DNA of 13,571 bases from JBNGDW01 sp049975325 (GTDB lineage: Bacteria; Cloacimonadota; Cloacimonadia; JGIOTU-2; JBNGDW01). The first letter of the stretch is position 1; each line of letters begins with the position of its first letter. A program made the translations under genes and the position numbers. The notes under the pieces were generated by a model. It was not told the DNA's origin, searched no databases, and saw only the letters and a program-made list of their open reading frames with translations. Location of the stretch: NCBI GenBank assembly GCA_049975325.1, contig JBNGDW010000040.1, positions 1 through 13,571 of the forward strand. The letters are read 5' to 3'. Of the stretch, positions 1 to 7,149 are shown piece after piece.

Positions 1-2763
1 ATATATAACAGGGGATGACCATATTGCCGCGTCAGTTTCTATTGGGAAGCCCTCCAGTGGTTCGCCAGAGGCGGAGATTGCATAAAGCAAGCCGTCGTTT
101 CCTCCAGCTAAAATATCTTGAACTCCATCAGAATTAATATCGCCAATAGCAGCATCGGAAGAGAGCGGGGAATCTACATTATAGGGGAAGTTTGGGAAAT
201 CATTCCCATCGTGGTCGAGTATATAAAATTTCCCATCTATCCCAGGAGCGATAATTTCCAGATATCCATCGCTATTTAAATCTGCAAGCGAGGGTGTGCA
301 AATCATCTGATTCTCAGTTTCATAAGCAAAAATTATTGTTCCATCATTATCAATCGCATGGATTTTTCCTGCGCGGGTGGTAACAATAATTTCCAGTTGC
401 TGATCGTTATCGATATCTCCCACAGCGTGTGATGCCCACACTGATTCATTCAATTCAACTGGGAATCCGGGCATAAGTGTAGCATCTGACTCAAAAGCGT
501 AGATATTCCCCATTGCATCTACAACTATCAGTTCTTTTTCATTATCATTATCAAAATCTATTGCAACAGGCGAACTTTTTACTGCATTGCCCAGGTATAC
601 AGGCCAGTTTGGCAGTGTTAATGAGACATCCAGGCTACATTTATATCTTTTTTCAAAAGGATAATCAGTATTGGTGTTTGCTTTAACAACGAGCCGATAC
701 TCTATGGATTCATAACCACAATTTTCCGAAACCTGAAATACGAAAGGATTGGTGGCATTTGTTGCTATATCACCAGGAAGCATATCTGGGAAGGTGGAAA
801 TACTATCAATAATTGTGATTTGATTACCTTCATGTTGCATAGTTACAGTAATATTGGAAGCGGGTTGCCATTCGGGAAGATTTTCTAGTGTAAGTACCAT
901 ATTAACGGTCTCGCCCGGGTTTATTATGCCATCTCCGTCGCCGAGTGTATCATTGTATGTGATTTCATTCAGCACAAGGTAGGGGAATTCGCCATCCAGG
1001 ACAATGATTTCAAGCTGTGGATCTCCAAATAATATCAGTTCATAATAGCACCAGCGGATAAAGGGATTATCCACTTCGCTAATTAAAGAAGTTATTGAAT
1101 AATTCTGGCAGTCACCCAAGCGTGTAATATTTTCAGTAAACAATCCGTCAAAGAATGTTCTATCAAATTGTTGTGAGGGACCTTCTATTGATCCTGGCAT
1201 ATACCATCCGTAGCGGGTATTTCCGATAAACGCCATCGGACCGCCCTGGGCAATTACCAGTCGCTCAGCCACAGCTTCCCTCGTGCCACTTGTTCCCTCA
1301 TCAAACGCAGCTGGATAGCATCCCTGAGTGTAAATGAGACCATACTCATTATTTGTCAGCAGGTCAGGAGATTCTGGGCTCATACCCATCAAGATATAAT
1401 AATTGGCATGTCCCATATGATTTAATATGCCTGTACCCTCAGCAATTGCGTTAAATACAGCCTCATTTGAGTAAGTGCCGTCACGCTGATACAAAGTTGT
1501 TACATGATACTTTTCTTGAGGGAAATAGGTTAGGACATCATCTTTATAGTCACCACCCCAGGTAGGTTGGTTATCAAGCCTTTCTCCCACCATACATGCC
1601 TTTTCTAATGCTGGTTTTGGCACGGTTGCATATTGTATAATCTTATTTAATGCGTTTATAAAATCCTCTTCTGTATCACCAGGAATCCTACCGATAGCAA
1701 TTTCCGGTGAGAAATCGACACTATCCACTGGGTATTCTCCATAAATTCCGTTATCATTAGCATCGAATGTACCATCTAAGGCAGAGAAGTACAGGTCAGA
1801 GGGGATATAACCGGTCTCATTTCCTGCTTGGACAAAAAACTTTCGTACAGGTATGATTTCATCGTCTCCACCCAGAAGTACATATTGAAGAGGCTTGTTT
1901 GATGTGTTCCAGGTTTGATATGCATCAATAATGAAATTCCTCAGTTTATCTGCACTGTCTTCTCCCTCGTATTGATCATAAATATCTTCAATTGAAAAAA
2001 CTCCCACATCTGTTCCTTGCGAAGATTTCCATGAACAAAATGAATCAAAGGCTGATTCAAAATCGGGTGAAGTGATAATAATATATTCGTATGGCTCATC
2101 TATGTTTATTAGGTTAGTTATGGGAAAGTGGTGCGATTTTCTACCATAATATGAGAGAATTTGCTCTGGATTTTCTACCATCTGTTCAAGCTGTTTATTT
2201 ATTTGAGTGATGTTACCCAACATTTTTTCTTGATAGGCAGCAAGTTCAGAGTTATGCTCCGTTGTTATTTTCAGTTCCCAGTTGGCTGCATAATCTATTT
2301 CTTCGGAGGCTGGTATATATCTGAAGGGGAATATATTGATAACTGCAATACAATGCCCGGCATACATTTGAGTAAAAAGATATTTGTATTCATTTACGGG
2401 AAATGGCAAATTTGAATTATAGATAGACTTATCAGGCAGAGATGGTCTTAATGGACTTTGGTTTATAGGTTGAGGTATGCGAGCATAATCAATATAAACA
2501 TTTTCTGCTACCTTTTCCCAGTCTGAGTGAGTGACCTGGACAGAGGATACCTTTTCACCAAATGGCAGAAGTATATAAGCAGAATAAAAAGGAATTTGCG
2601 GTGCACCAGGCTGCATCAATGTCGATGAATAGGGGGATTCAATCCTATTGCCTTTTATCAAAGGCTGTTCAAAATGAAGGGGGACAATTAGTTCACTGGC
2701 ATGCAATAAGGTAACACAGGAGAAAATACTAACCAATATTATGATTACAGATAACTTTTTCAT
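1..2763 (-). CDS. Secreted gingipain-like C25 cysteine peptidase with C-terminal FG-GAP/VCBS-type propeller, C-terminus cut off by window edge
   Basis: The reading frame is open from an ATG at 2763 to position 1 (921 codons) with no stop, so the 3' end lies outside the window. An AAGGA box sits 8 nt before the ATG. Residues 1-22 look like a signal peptide (MKKLSVIIILVSIFSC..., AxA-like site near A22). Residues about 25-190 resemble the C25 propeptide. The catalytic domain spans about 220-575 and contains NHMGHANYY, with the likely catalytic His452, followed 30 residues later by TQGCYPAAFD with the likely nucleophile Cys482. This matches the His/Cys spacing of gingipains. A GDGDGIINPGE stretch near residue 600 begins an Ig/CARDB-like domain. 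From about residue 728 there are four repeats of roughly 46 residues with Asp-rich loops (DFDNDNEKE, DIDNDQQLE, DLNSDGYLE, DINSDGVQD), typical of calcium-binding propeller blades. An exported protease, perhaps cell-surface attached through a sorting domain beyond the edge, is inferred. The target is unknown. Confidence 0.85.
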   Translation of the reverse strand, partial: MKKLSVIIILVSIFSCVTLLHASELIVPLHFEQPLIKGNRIESPYSSTLMQPGAPQIPFYSAYILLPFGEKVSSVQVTHSDWEKVAENVYIDYARIPQPINQSPLRPSLPDKSIYNSNLPFPVNEYKYLFTQMYAGHCIAVINIFPFRYIPASEEIDYAANWELKITTEHNSELAAYQEKMLGNITQINKQLEQMVENPEQILSYYGRKSHHFPITNLINIDEPYEYIIITSPDFESAFDSFCSWKSSQGTDVGVFSIEDIYDQYEGEDSADKLRNFIIDAYQTWNTSNKPLQYVLLGGDDEIIPVRKFFVQAGNETGYIPSDLYFSALDGTFDANDNGIYGEYPVDSVDFSPEIAIGRIPGDTEEDFINALNKIIQYATVPKPALEKACMVGERLDNQPTWGGDYKDDVLTYFPQEKYHVTTLYQRDGTYSNEAVFNAIAEGTGILNHMGHANYYILMGMSPESPDLLTNNEYGLIYTQGCYPAAFDEGTSGTREAVAERLVIAQGGPMAFIGNTRYGWYMPGSIEGPSQQFDRTFFDGLFTENITRLGDCQNYSITSLISEVDNPFIRWCYYELILFGDPQLEIIVLDGEFPYLVLNEITYNDTLGDGDGIINPGETVNMVLTLENLPEWQPASNITVTMQHEGNQITIIDSISTFPDMLPGDIATNATNPFVFQVSENCGYESIEYRLVVKANTNTDYPFEKRYKCSLDVSLTLPNWPVYLGNAVKSSPVAIDFDNDNEKELIVVDAMGNIYAFESDATLMPGFPVELNESVWASHAVGDIDNDQQLEIIVTTRAGKIHAIDNDGTIIFAYETENQMICTPSLADLNSDGYLEIIAPGIDGKFYILDHDGNDFPNFPYNVDSPLSSDAAIGDINSDGVQDILAGGNDGLLYAISASGEPLEGFPIETDAAIWSSPVIY

Positions 2764-2872
2764 TGATGTATTCCTTATTTAATTTTTTGAACTTGATTGG
2801 GGCAAAAAAGCAGTGAATTTCTCAATGGAGTCAATATATTTGTTAAATATTACGGCAGTACCTGTTTATTAT

Positions 2873-3733
2873 CTATCTTTTCCTTTTCTTTGTTTGTAAT
2901 TTTTGTGAGTTCTGCTCATGGGTAATAAGTTCATAGAGTTTTTCTCCCATAGTAGAGATTTTAGGATTTTTATCACGCTTCCAATCTTTTATTGTCTCTT
3001 TAGTGAGCATCTCGAAATCTTTATTTCTCTCTTTACCATTACTTGTTAAACTACTTGTAAGCTTTTTCATAGAGACCCAGATAGTTTTGATTCTTTTTTC
3101 ATTTGCATCTCTTAGCCATTCTTTTAGATAAGGATATACATCCGCAGGTCTGGCTCGGGCGAGTTGAACAATGGTATGGGTTATTTTCTTTTGCACTTCT
3201 ATGCTTTCGTCATCAATGATTTTTTCAATAAACTCCATTGCAAAGTGGGGGTCCTTGGGAGCTATGTTTCCCAATCCATGAAATGAAAGAGAACGCTTGT
3301 TTTCGTCTGAGCTTTCAATCCATTTTAGCATATTCTGTTTCATAAGATTTGGGTATTTTTTCCAGAATTGGTCCATGATATTTTCGGCTTCCCACTTGAT
3401 ATCATTATAATATTTGCTGACGATATCTATAATCTTTTCAGGTTCGCCGTCGTAGTAATAATAGAAAAAGAAGAGTGCTGTTGCTCGTTTAGCATAGTTG
3501 TGTGAATTCAAGAGCTTTTTTATAAAATTTTTGGCGAGTTCTTCTTTTAATGGAGACTTTGCTAAAGTCTCTGCAATGATAAGACGGCCAAAGTAATTTT
3601 TACAGCCAGCAAGTTTTTCGAGAGTGGCTTTCCCTTTCTTATCATCCTTTTGGACAAGTTCTAATGTTTTCTTCGTTTCTTCGATTAATTCTTGTTCTTC
3701 TTTGTCTGTCAATCTGCCTATTTCTTTAACCAT
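2873..3733 (-). CDS. HEAT-like repeat protein, AlkD/AlkC-like (putative DNA alkylation repair)
   Basis: This is a 286-residue, all-helical, Lys/Glu-rich cytoplasmic protein with no signal peptide. Paired helices of roughly 35-40 residues from about 44 to 225 suggest HEAT-like repeats. The stretch around W114-D121 (IKWEAENIMD), then LKWIESSDENKRSLSF (136-151), resembles the AlkD pattern of Trp...Asp, then a Lys-Trp helix and a repeat starting with a basic residue. AlkD-family enzymes excise alkylated purines without base flipping, but I cannot confirm the catalytic Trp/Asp/Arg set. A non-enzymatic scaffold role is possible. Odd points are an aromatic run FFFYYYY at 88-94 and a basic tail (KKRKR) that could touch nucleic acid. 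The start is supported by GAGG 5 nt upstream. A strong sigma-70-like promoter lies about 120 nt upstream, and the gene is divergent from hflX. I am sure it is a gene and only moderately sure of the family. Confidence 0.6.
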   Translation of the reverse strand: MVKEIGRLTDKEEQELIEETKKTLELVQKDDKKGKATLEKLAGCKNYFGRLIIAETLAKSPLKEELAKNFIKKLLNSHNYAKRATALFFFYYYYDGEPEKIIDIVSKYYNDIKWEAENIMDQFWKKYPNLMKQNMLKWIESSDENKRSLSFHGLGNIAPKDPHFAMEFIEKIIDDESIEVQKKITHTIVQLARARPADVYPYLKEWLRDANEKRIKTIWVSMKKLTSSLTSNGKERNKDFEMLTKETIKDWKRDKNPKISTMGEKLYELITHEQNSQKLQTKKRKR

Positions 3734-3857
3734 AATAGCCTCGACTTATTGGAAAATAGTTTGTAAGATGCGTTTCCCATTATTAAAGAAACCTTTAAAG
3801 CAGGATAAAATTCTATGTCTGGATTTTTCTTTTTAAGATGTAACCTGATTAATAATT

Positions 3858-3886
3858 TTTATATCCTATGTCTAAAAACCTGTCAA
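3858..3886 (-). promoter_or_regulatory. Sigma-70-type promoter for the AlkD-like gene
   Basis: Read on the minus strand, TTGACA (3886-3881) is followed after exactly 17 nt by TATAAA (3863-3858). The -35 is consensus and the -10 matches 5 of 6. Transcription would start near 3851, giving a 5' leader of about 117 nt before the ATG at 3733. The classical form argues against a Bacteroidota-type housekeeping sigma factor. Confidence 0.6.
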
Positions 3887-4027
3887 GTAAAAATAGTATA
3901 GTTTTGTTTGAAGATTCGTCAAGGGTATATGGATTTCAATCAAGAAGAATTTTTATTTTATTGCTCGTCTCTTGCTTATGAATATTTTCTGACCAAAGGA
4001 GGTAGAGGAATTTTTTAATCTTCTGAC

Positions 4028-4056
4028 TTGACAAAAGGTTAGTAAAGTTCAATATT
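4028..4056 (+). promoter_or_regulatory. Possible hflX promoter (weak)
   Basis: TTGACA at 4028-4033 is followed after 17 nt by AATATT at 4051-4056, which matches TATAAT at only 4 of 6 positions. If real, transcription would start about 6 nt before the hflX ATG, giving a nearly leaderless mRNA. That would fit the poor Shine-Dalgarno there (only AGG at 4060-4062). Low confidence because AT-rich DNA gives such matches by chance. Confidence 0.25.
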
Positions 4057-4068
4057 TTTAGGTAAGTA

Positions 4069-5412
4069 ATGAAATACAACAAGAGGGTGCCTATATATAA
4101 GTTAGAAGCGAAGAAAGATAGGGCTATTTTGGTGGGACTTCAAACTGAGTCCCAATCACATTGGGATGTAGAGGAGTCACTTAAAGAACTTGCCCAACTT
4201 GCTGAGACTGCTAATATAGAGGTCGCTCATATCACGAAGCAAACCAGACCCCAGCCTCATCCTGCATATTATATTGGTCCTGGCAAGGCAAGAAAAATGG
4301 CAGGTCTTGCGAAAGTATATGATGCAAATATTATCATTTTTGATGATAATCTAACTCCATCTCAGGACAGAAACCTTCATTCTGTTATACACAGGCAGAT
4401 TATCGATCGTAGTCAGCTTATATTGAACATATTTGCTCAGCACGCGAAAACTTATCAAAGCAAGATTCAGGTAGAGCTTGCCCAACTTGAGTATAATCTA
4501 TCCAGACTAAAGCATCAGTGGCGTCATCTTTCCCGAATAGAAGGAGGGATCGGGCTGCGCGGTCCGGGAGAGAAACAGCTCGAGGTTGACCGGCGCCGTA
4601 TCCGTGATAGGATTGCCCTACTTAAAAGTAAACTTCAAACCATTGAGAAAACAGTAGCAACAAAGAAAAAGAAACGCGAAAATATCTTTTCAGTTGCCCT
4701 TGTAGGCTATACAAATGCAGGCAAGACCTCTCTTCTGAAAAGGCTTACCCACACAGACGGCTTTATCGCTGATAAACTTTTCGCCACCCTGGATACCACC
4801 ACGCGCCGCAAAAAGCTCTCTTCAAATGATATGATTGTTGTCTCAGATACAATTGGTTTTATCCGTAAACTGCCACCCTATCTTATTGCCTCTTTTCATG
4901 CTACATTGCAGGAAGTAATAAACGCTGACCTGCTCCTGCATGTTATTGATATCTCACATCCCAAATTGTATGAGTATATAGAGGCTGTACTTTCTACTCT
5001 TGAGGGAATAGAGGCTATTAATAATAATAATATGGTATTTGTTTTTAATAAAATTGATTTGCTTCCTCATAACCAGTTACTTTTTTTAAAAAAGAAATTA
5101 CATATTGATTTTCCCAATTCTATTTTTATATCTACGAAAACTGGCGAAAACTTTTCTGCGGTTGAAAAGAAGATAATAGAGATTCTGCGCGCTCAAAAAA
5201 GAGAAGTATCCCTTAAAATTCCAAATAAAGAGCAAAAAATGATTTCTTTCATCTATGAGTACGCAGAAGTTTTAAAACGACGCTATAATAATGGATTTGT
5301 GCACATGAAGATTCGTATACCCAATCCTCTTTATGCCCAAAATTTTAATGAATTCCGCAGATATGAGTTTAAAACTAAACGAATGGCAAAACGAAGAGAA
5401 ATTATTTCCTGA
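4069..5412 (+). CDS. hflX: GTPase HflX, ribosome-associated
   Basis: At 447 residues it is slightly longer than the E. coli protein. Residues 1-150 form the HflX N-terminal domain, including the PAYYIGPGKA stretch (66-75) typical of the family. A coiled-coil linker carries the family signature GGIGLRGPGEKQLE (159-172). The GTPase domain then shows G1 GYTNAGKTS (213-221), G3 DTIGF (260-264), G4 NKID (327-330) and a G5-like STKTG (355-359). The C-terminal ~70 residues form the small terminal domain. HflX binds the 50S/70S ribosome, and in studied species it splits stalled or hibernating ribosomes after heat stress. The start at 4069 is the first in frame, since a TAA lies two codons upstream. 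The Shine-Dalgarno is weak. It stands alone on the plus strand, convergent with dnaN. Confidence 0.95.
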   Translation: MKYNKRVPIYKLEAKKDRAILVGLQTESQSHWDVEESLKELAQLAETANIEVAHITKQTRPQPHPAYYIGPGKARKMAGLAKVYDANIIIFDDNLTPSQDRNLHSVIHRQIIDRSQLILNIFAQHAKTYQSKIQVELAQLEYNLSRLKHQWRHLSRIEGGIGLRGPGEKQLEVDRRRIRDRIALLKSKLQTIEKTVATKKKKRENIFSVALVGYTNAGKTSLLKRLTHTDGFIADKLFATLDTTTRRKKLSSNDMIVVSDTIGFIRKLPPYLIASFHATLQEVINADLLLHVIDISHPKLYEYIEAVLSTLEGIEAINNNNMVFVFNKIDLLPHNQLLFLKKKLHIDFPNSIFISTKTGENFSAVEKKIIEILRAQKREVSLKIPNKEQKMISFIYEYAEVLKRRYNNGFVHMKIRIPNPLYAQNFNEFRRYEFKTKRMAKRREIIS

Positions 5413-5434
5413 GAATAATGTTCTCTTATTTCTT
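5411..5434 (+). terminator. Weak hairpin with T-rich tail after hflX
   Basis: GAGAA (5411-5415) and TTCTC (5421-5425) can pair across a 5-nt loop, overlapping the hflX TGA and followed by TTATTTCTT. A competing 7-bp pairing uses AAGAGAA at 5394-5400 with TTCTCTT at 5421-5427. The stem is short and AT-rich, so this is only a candidate terminator. The rest of the 5413-5576 convergent gap shows no clear terminator for dnaN. Confidence 0.25.
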
Positions 5435-5576
5435 CATAATTTCGTGTGCGGTGAATACTGCAACTAGGAAATAAATCTAGCTATTAAACCAATTGGGCAT
5501 CATAGTCCTTACACTTTATTGAATTTTTGTTAGGAAACTCGAAGTAACTTACTCCATTCAAATAATTTTCCCCATT

Positions 5577-6704
5577 TTAGTCGATTGAAAGGCGGAGAGG
5601 CATCAAAAGGAAGAGATTATAGTTGTCTTCAGGGTATTCTGTATTGTAGAAGAGGACAGGGTCTAAGCTATTTTCAAGCTTGATTTGTACTACTTCTGTA
5701 TCTATAAGATTTAGTATTTCGAGTAAGTATTTATAATTAAAGCCAATTTGGAATTTATCGATATTTTGTGATGATTCCAGGGAGATGACCTCATCAGCAG
5801 AACCTTTTTCCATATCTTCAGAATTGATTTCAAGTTGATTTTTAGAAAAGTTTAAAACAATGCGGTAGGTATCTTCAGAGGCGAGCAGCGATACTCGGCG
5901 GATAGCATCTGTAAGTGACTGCACATTAATCTCTACAGTCTTTGAGTTATCATACGGAATAACAGCTTCATAGTCTGGGTAGTTTGCTTCTATAAGACGA
6001 GAATATATTTTGTATCCATTATAATCAAAGCTAATTGAATTCTCTTCTGTAAGTATACGCAGTTCAGTGTCTTGTTCATTGATTATTCGTCTGATAAGAT
6101 TCGCTCCTTTTACAGGCATTATAATGCTTTTTTTACCTGTTTTTATGGGGAGTTTTGTCTCATATTTTGCTAGCCGTTTTCCTTCTGTAGCAACCATCTT
6201 TTGCAGATCATCGTCCAGTTCCCATAAAATACCAGAAAATGCAGGCCTGCCAATTTGTTCCGATACAGCAAATGATGTCTTTTCAATCATTTTAGAAAAA
6301 AGTTCTGCATTCATTGTAAAACTTTGTCTCCAATCCCTTTCGGGAGGTATAGGGAAGTCTTCTGGATCTGCGCAATTAAGCTTAAATTTGCTTTGGAGAC
6401 AGTTTATTAGACACCCGCCAGCTGACGGAGATGAAAAATGAATTTCTTCATCAGGCAAAAAGCGAATTATCTCTGCTATATTTTTTGCCGGGATAGCCAT
6501 TTTGCCACCTTGCTCAATATCACACTCTATTTCCGCGAGGGCAGAAACCTCAAGATCGGTGGCAAAAAGTTGTATGGTGCCTGTATTTTCATCCGCCTGT
6601 AATAAGATGTTAGTAAGAATAGGCATTGGATTTCTTACTGGTACTATAGAATTAAGAAACTGTATTTTGGGAAGTAGTATATCTTTCTGTAATGTAAATT
6701 TCAT
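5577..6704 (-). CDS. dnaN: DNA polymerase III sliding clamp, beta subunit
   Basis: The protein begins MKFTLQKDILLPKIQ and ends with an LLMPLRL-type tail, the usual two ends of bacterial beta clamps. I chose the ATG at 6704 (375 residues, normal for the family) over the longer frame opening at 6740, because GAGAGG lies 4 nt before 6704 and the extra 12 residues match nothing in the family. Three clamp domains of about 120 residues follow each other. Recognisable pieces are NPMPILTNILLQ (domain 1), ATEGKRLAKYETKLP (end of domain 2, like ATDGHRLA in E. coli) and SRLIEANYPDYEAVIP (domain 3 entry, like GRFPDY). The dimer encircles DNA and tethers Pol III and other clamp partners. Its usual neighbours dnaA and recF are absent. 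It lies 76 nt downstream of hup on the same strand, with a strong hairpin between them, so co-transcription is likely but unproven. Confidence 0.95.
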   Translation of the reverse strand: MKFTLQKDILLPKIQFLNSIVPVRNPMPILTNILLQADENTGTIQLFATDLEVSALAEIECDIEQGGKMAIPAKNIAEIIRFLPDEEIHFSSPSAGGCLINCLQSKFKLNCADPEDFPIPPERDWRQSFTMNAELFSKMIEKTSFAVSEQIGRPAFSGILWELDDDLQKMVATEGKRLAKYETKLPIKTGKKSIIMPVKGANLIRRIINEQDTELRILTEENSISFDYNGYKIYSRLIEANYPDYEAVIPYDNSKTVEINVQSLTDAIRRVSLLASEDTYRIVLNFSKNQLEINSEDMEKGSADEVISLESSQNIDKFQIGFNYKYLLEILNLIDTEVVQIKLENSLDPVLFYNTEYPEDNYNLFLLMPLRLSID

Positions 6705-6732
6705 CGCGCCTCTCATTATTGGGATAGTTAAG

Positions 6733-6766
6733 GGAAGCAAGGAGCTATGCTATGCCCCTTGCTTCC
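6733..6766 (-). promoter_or_regulatory. Strong intercistronic hairpin between hup and dnaN
   Basis: On the transcribed minus strand, GGAAGCAAGG (6766-6757) pairs perfectly with CCTTGCTTCC (6742-6733). Three more inner pairs (one a G-U) give a 13-bp stem with an 8-nt loop, ATAGCATA. No T-run follows on either strand, so it is not a standard intrinsic terminator. It sits 14 nt after the hup stop and 28 nt before the dnaN start. An mRNA processing, stability or attenuation element is the likeliest role (inference). Confidence 0.55.
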
Positions 6767-6780
6767 TCAGAAACGACTCA

Positions 6781-7053
6781 CTATTTTACTGCCTCTTTGA
6801 GTTTCTTTCCAGGCTTGAACTTAGGGACTTTCATTGCAGGGATTCTAATCTTTTCTCTTGTTGCAGGATTTACACCAGTGCGAGCTGCTCTTCTTGCCAC
6901 ATTAAAGGTTCCAAACCCCACTAATGTAACCTTTTCTCCTTTCTCTAAGCTCAGCTGAATGTTATCAAAGACAGCAGTTACAGCATCGGCAGCTTTCTTT
7001 TTGGATAAACCAACTTCAGCCGCCACCTTCTCGGTTAAGTCTTGTTTAGTCAT
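6781..7053 (-). CDS. hup: DNA-binding protein HU
   Basis: The 90-residue length is standard for HU. The N-terminal helical dimerisation part (MTKQDLTEKVAAEVGLSKKKA) leads into the family signature GFGTFNVARRAARTGVNPAT (46-65), with the DNA-intercalating proline of the beta-arm at P63. It ends in the conserved PKFKPGKKLKEAV. HU dimers bend and compact DNA and assist replication, repair and transcription. The DNA-contacting residues do not prove HU rather than IHF, but the NPAT-type arm and apparent single copy here favour HU. The start is fixed by AGGAGG at 7065-7060, six nt upstream. A 5-bp hairpin (TCCTA...TAGGA, 7074-7062) could partly hide that box. The leader carries an inverted-repeat array, suggesting control separate from lpxA upstream. 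dnaN follows on the same strand. Confidence 0.95.
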   Translation of the reverse strand: MTKQDLTEKVAAEVGLSKKKAADAVTAVFDNIQLSLEKGEKVTLVGFGTFNVARRAARTGVNPATREKIRIPAMKVPKFKPGKKLKEAVK

Positions 7054-7080
7054 TTTAATCCTCCTACTTTAGGATTTTCG

Positions 7081-7110
7081 CTTAAACATATGTTTAAACT
7101 TAAACATAAG
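7081..7110 (-). promoter_or_regulatory. Inverted-repeat array in the hup leader, possible operator
   Basis: The 16-nt perfect palindrome TTAAACATATGTTTAA (7082-7097) is joined to a third half-site, TTAAACATA (7100-7108). This gives three alternating TAAACATA half-sites. The second and third form an 8-bp inverted repeat with a 4-nt loop, and CTTAAACATA is a 10-nt direct repeat with 18-nt period (7081 and 7099). The array lies 28-57 nt before the hup start. A TTGACA-like -35 (7136-7131) is nearby but has no good -10 at normal spacing. An operator is inferred. Confidence 0.4.
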
Positions 7111-7149
7111 TTCTTTTTTCTATTTATTTCTGTCAAGATTTTTATATTT

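Larger units (their letters stand above)
3734..4068. other. Divergent intergenic region between the AlkD-like gene and hflX
   Basis: These 335 nt hold no convincing gene. On the minus side there is a strong promoter for the AlkD-like gene and a leader of about 117 nt. On the plus side there is a weak candidate hflX promoter close to its start codon. A perfect AAAGGAGGT box at 3995-4003 has no start codon at a usable distance. No tRNA, hairpin terminator or long repeat was seen. Confidence 0.6.

Noticed and set aside
2161..2415. An 84-codon plus-strand ORF inside the peptidase gene, and similar plus-strand frames inside bamA, lpxD, lpxC-fabZ and dnaN
   Set aside because: All lie antisense to genes with clear family motifs, have no ribosome-binding sites of note and show low-complexity or random-looking translations.
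3718..3780. A 20-codon upstream ORF (ATG at 3780, minus strand) that overlaps the start of the AlkD-like gene by 16 nt
   Set aside because: Its ribosome-binding match is weak and badly spaced (AAAGG about 11 nt upstream) and the peptide has no attenuator-like codon run. Such short frames are expected by chance.
6705..6740. A 12-residue N-terminal extension of dnaN from the ATG at 6740
   Set aside because: It overlaps the intercistronic hairpin, lacks a ribosome-binding site and does not match the MKFT-type start of beta clamps. The ATG at 6704 has GAGAGG just upstream.
6733..6766. The hup-dnaN hairpin as a Rho-independent terminator
   Set aside because: No T-run follows the stem on either strand.
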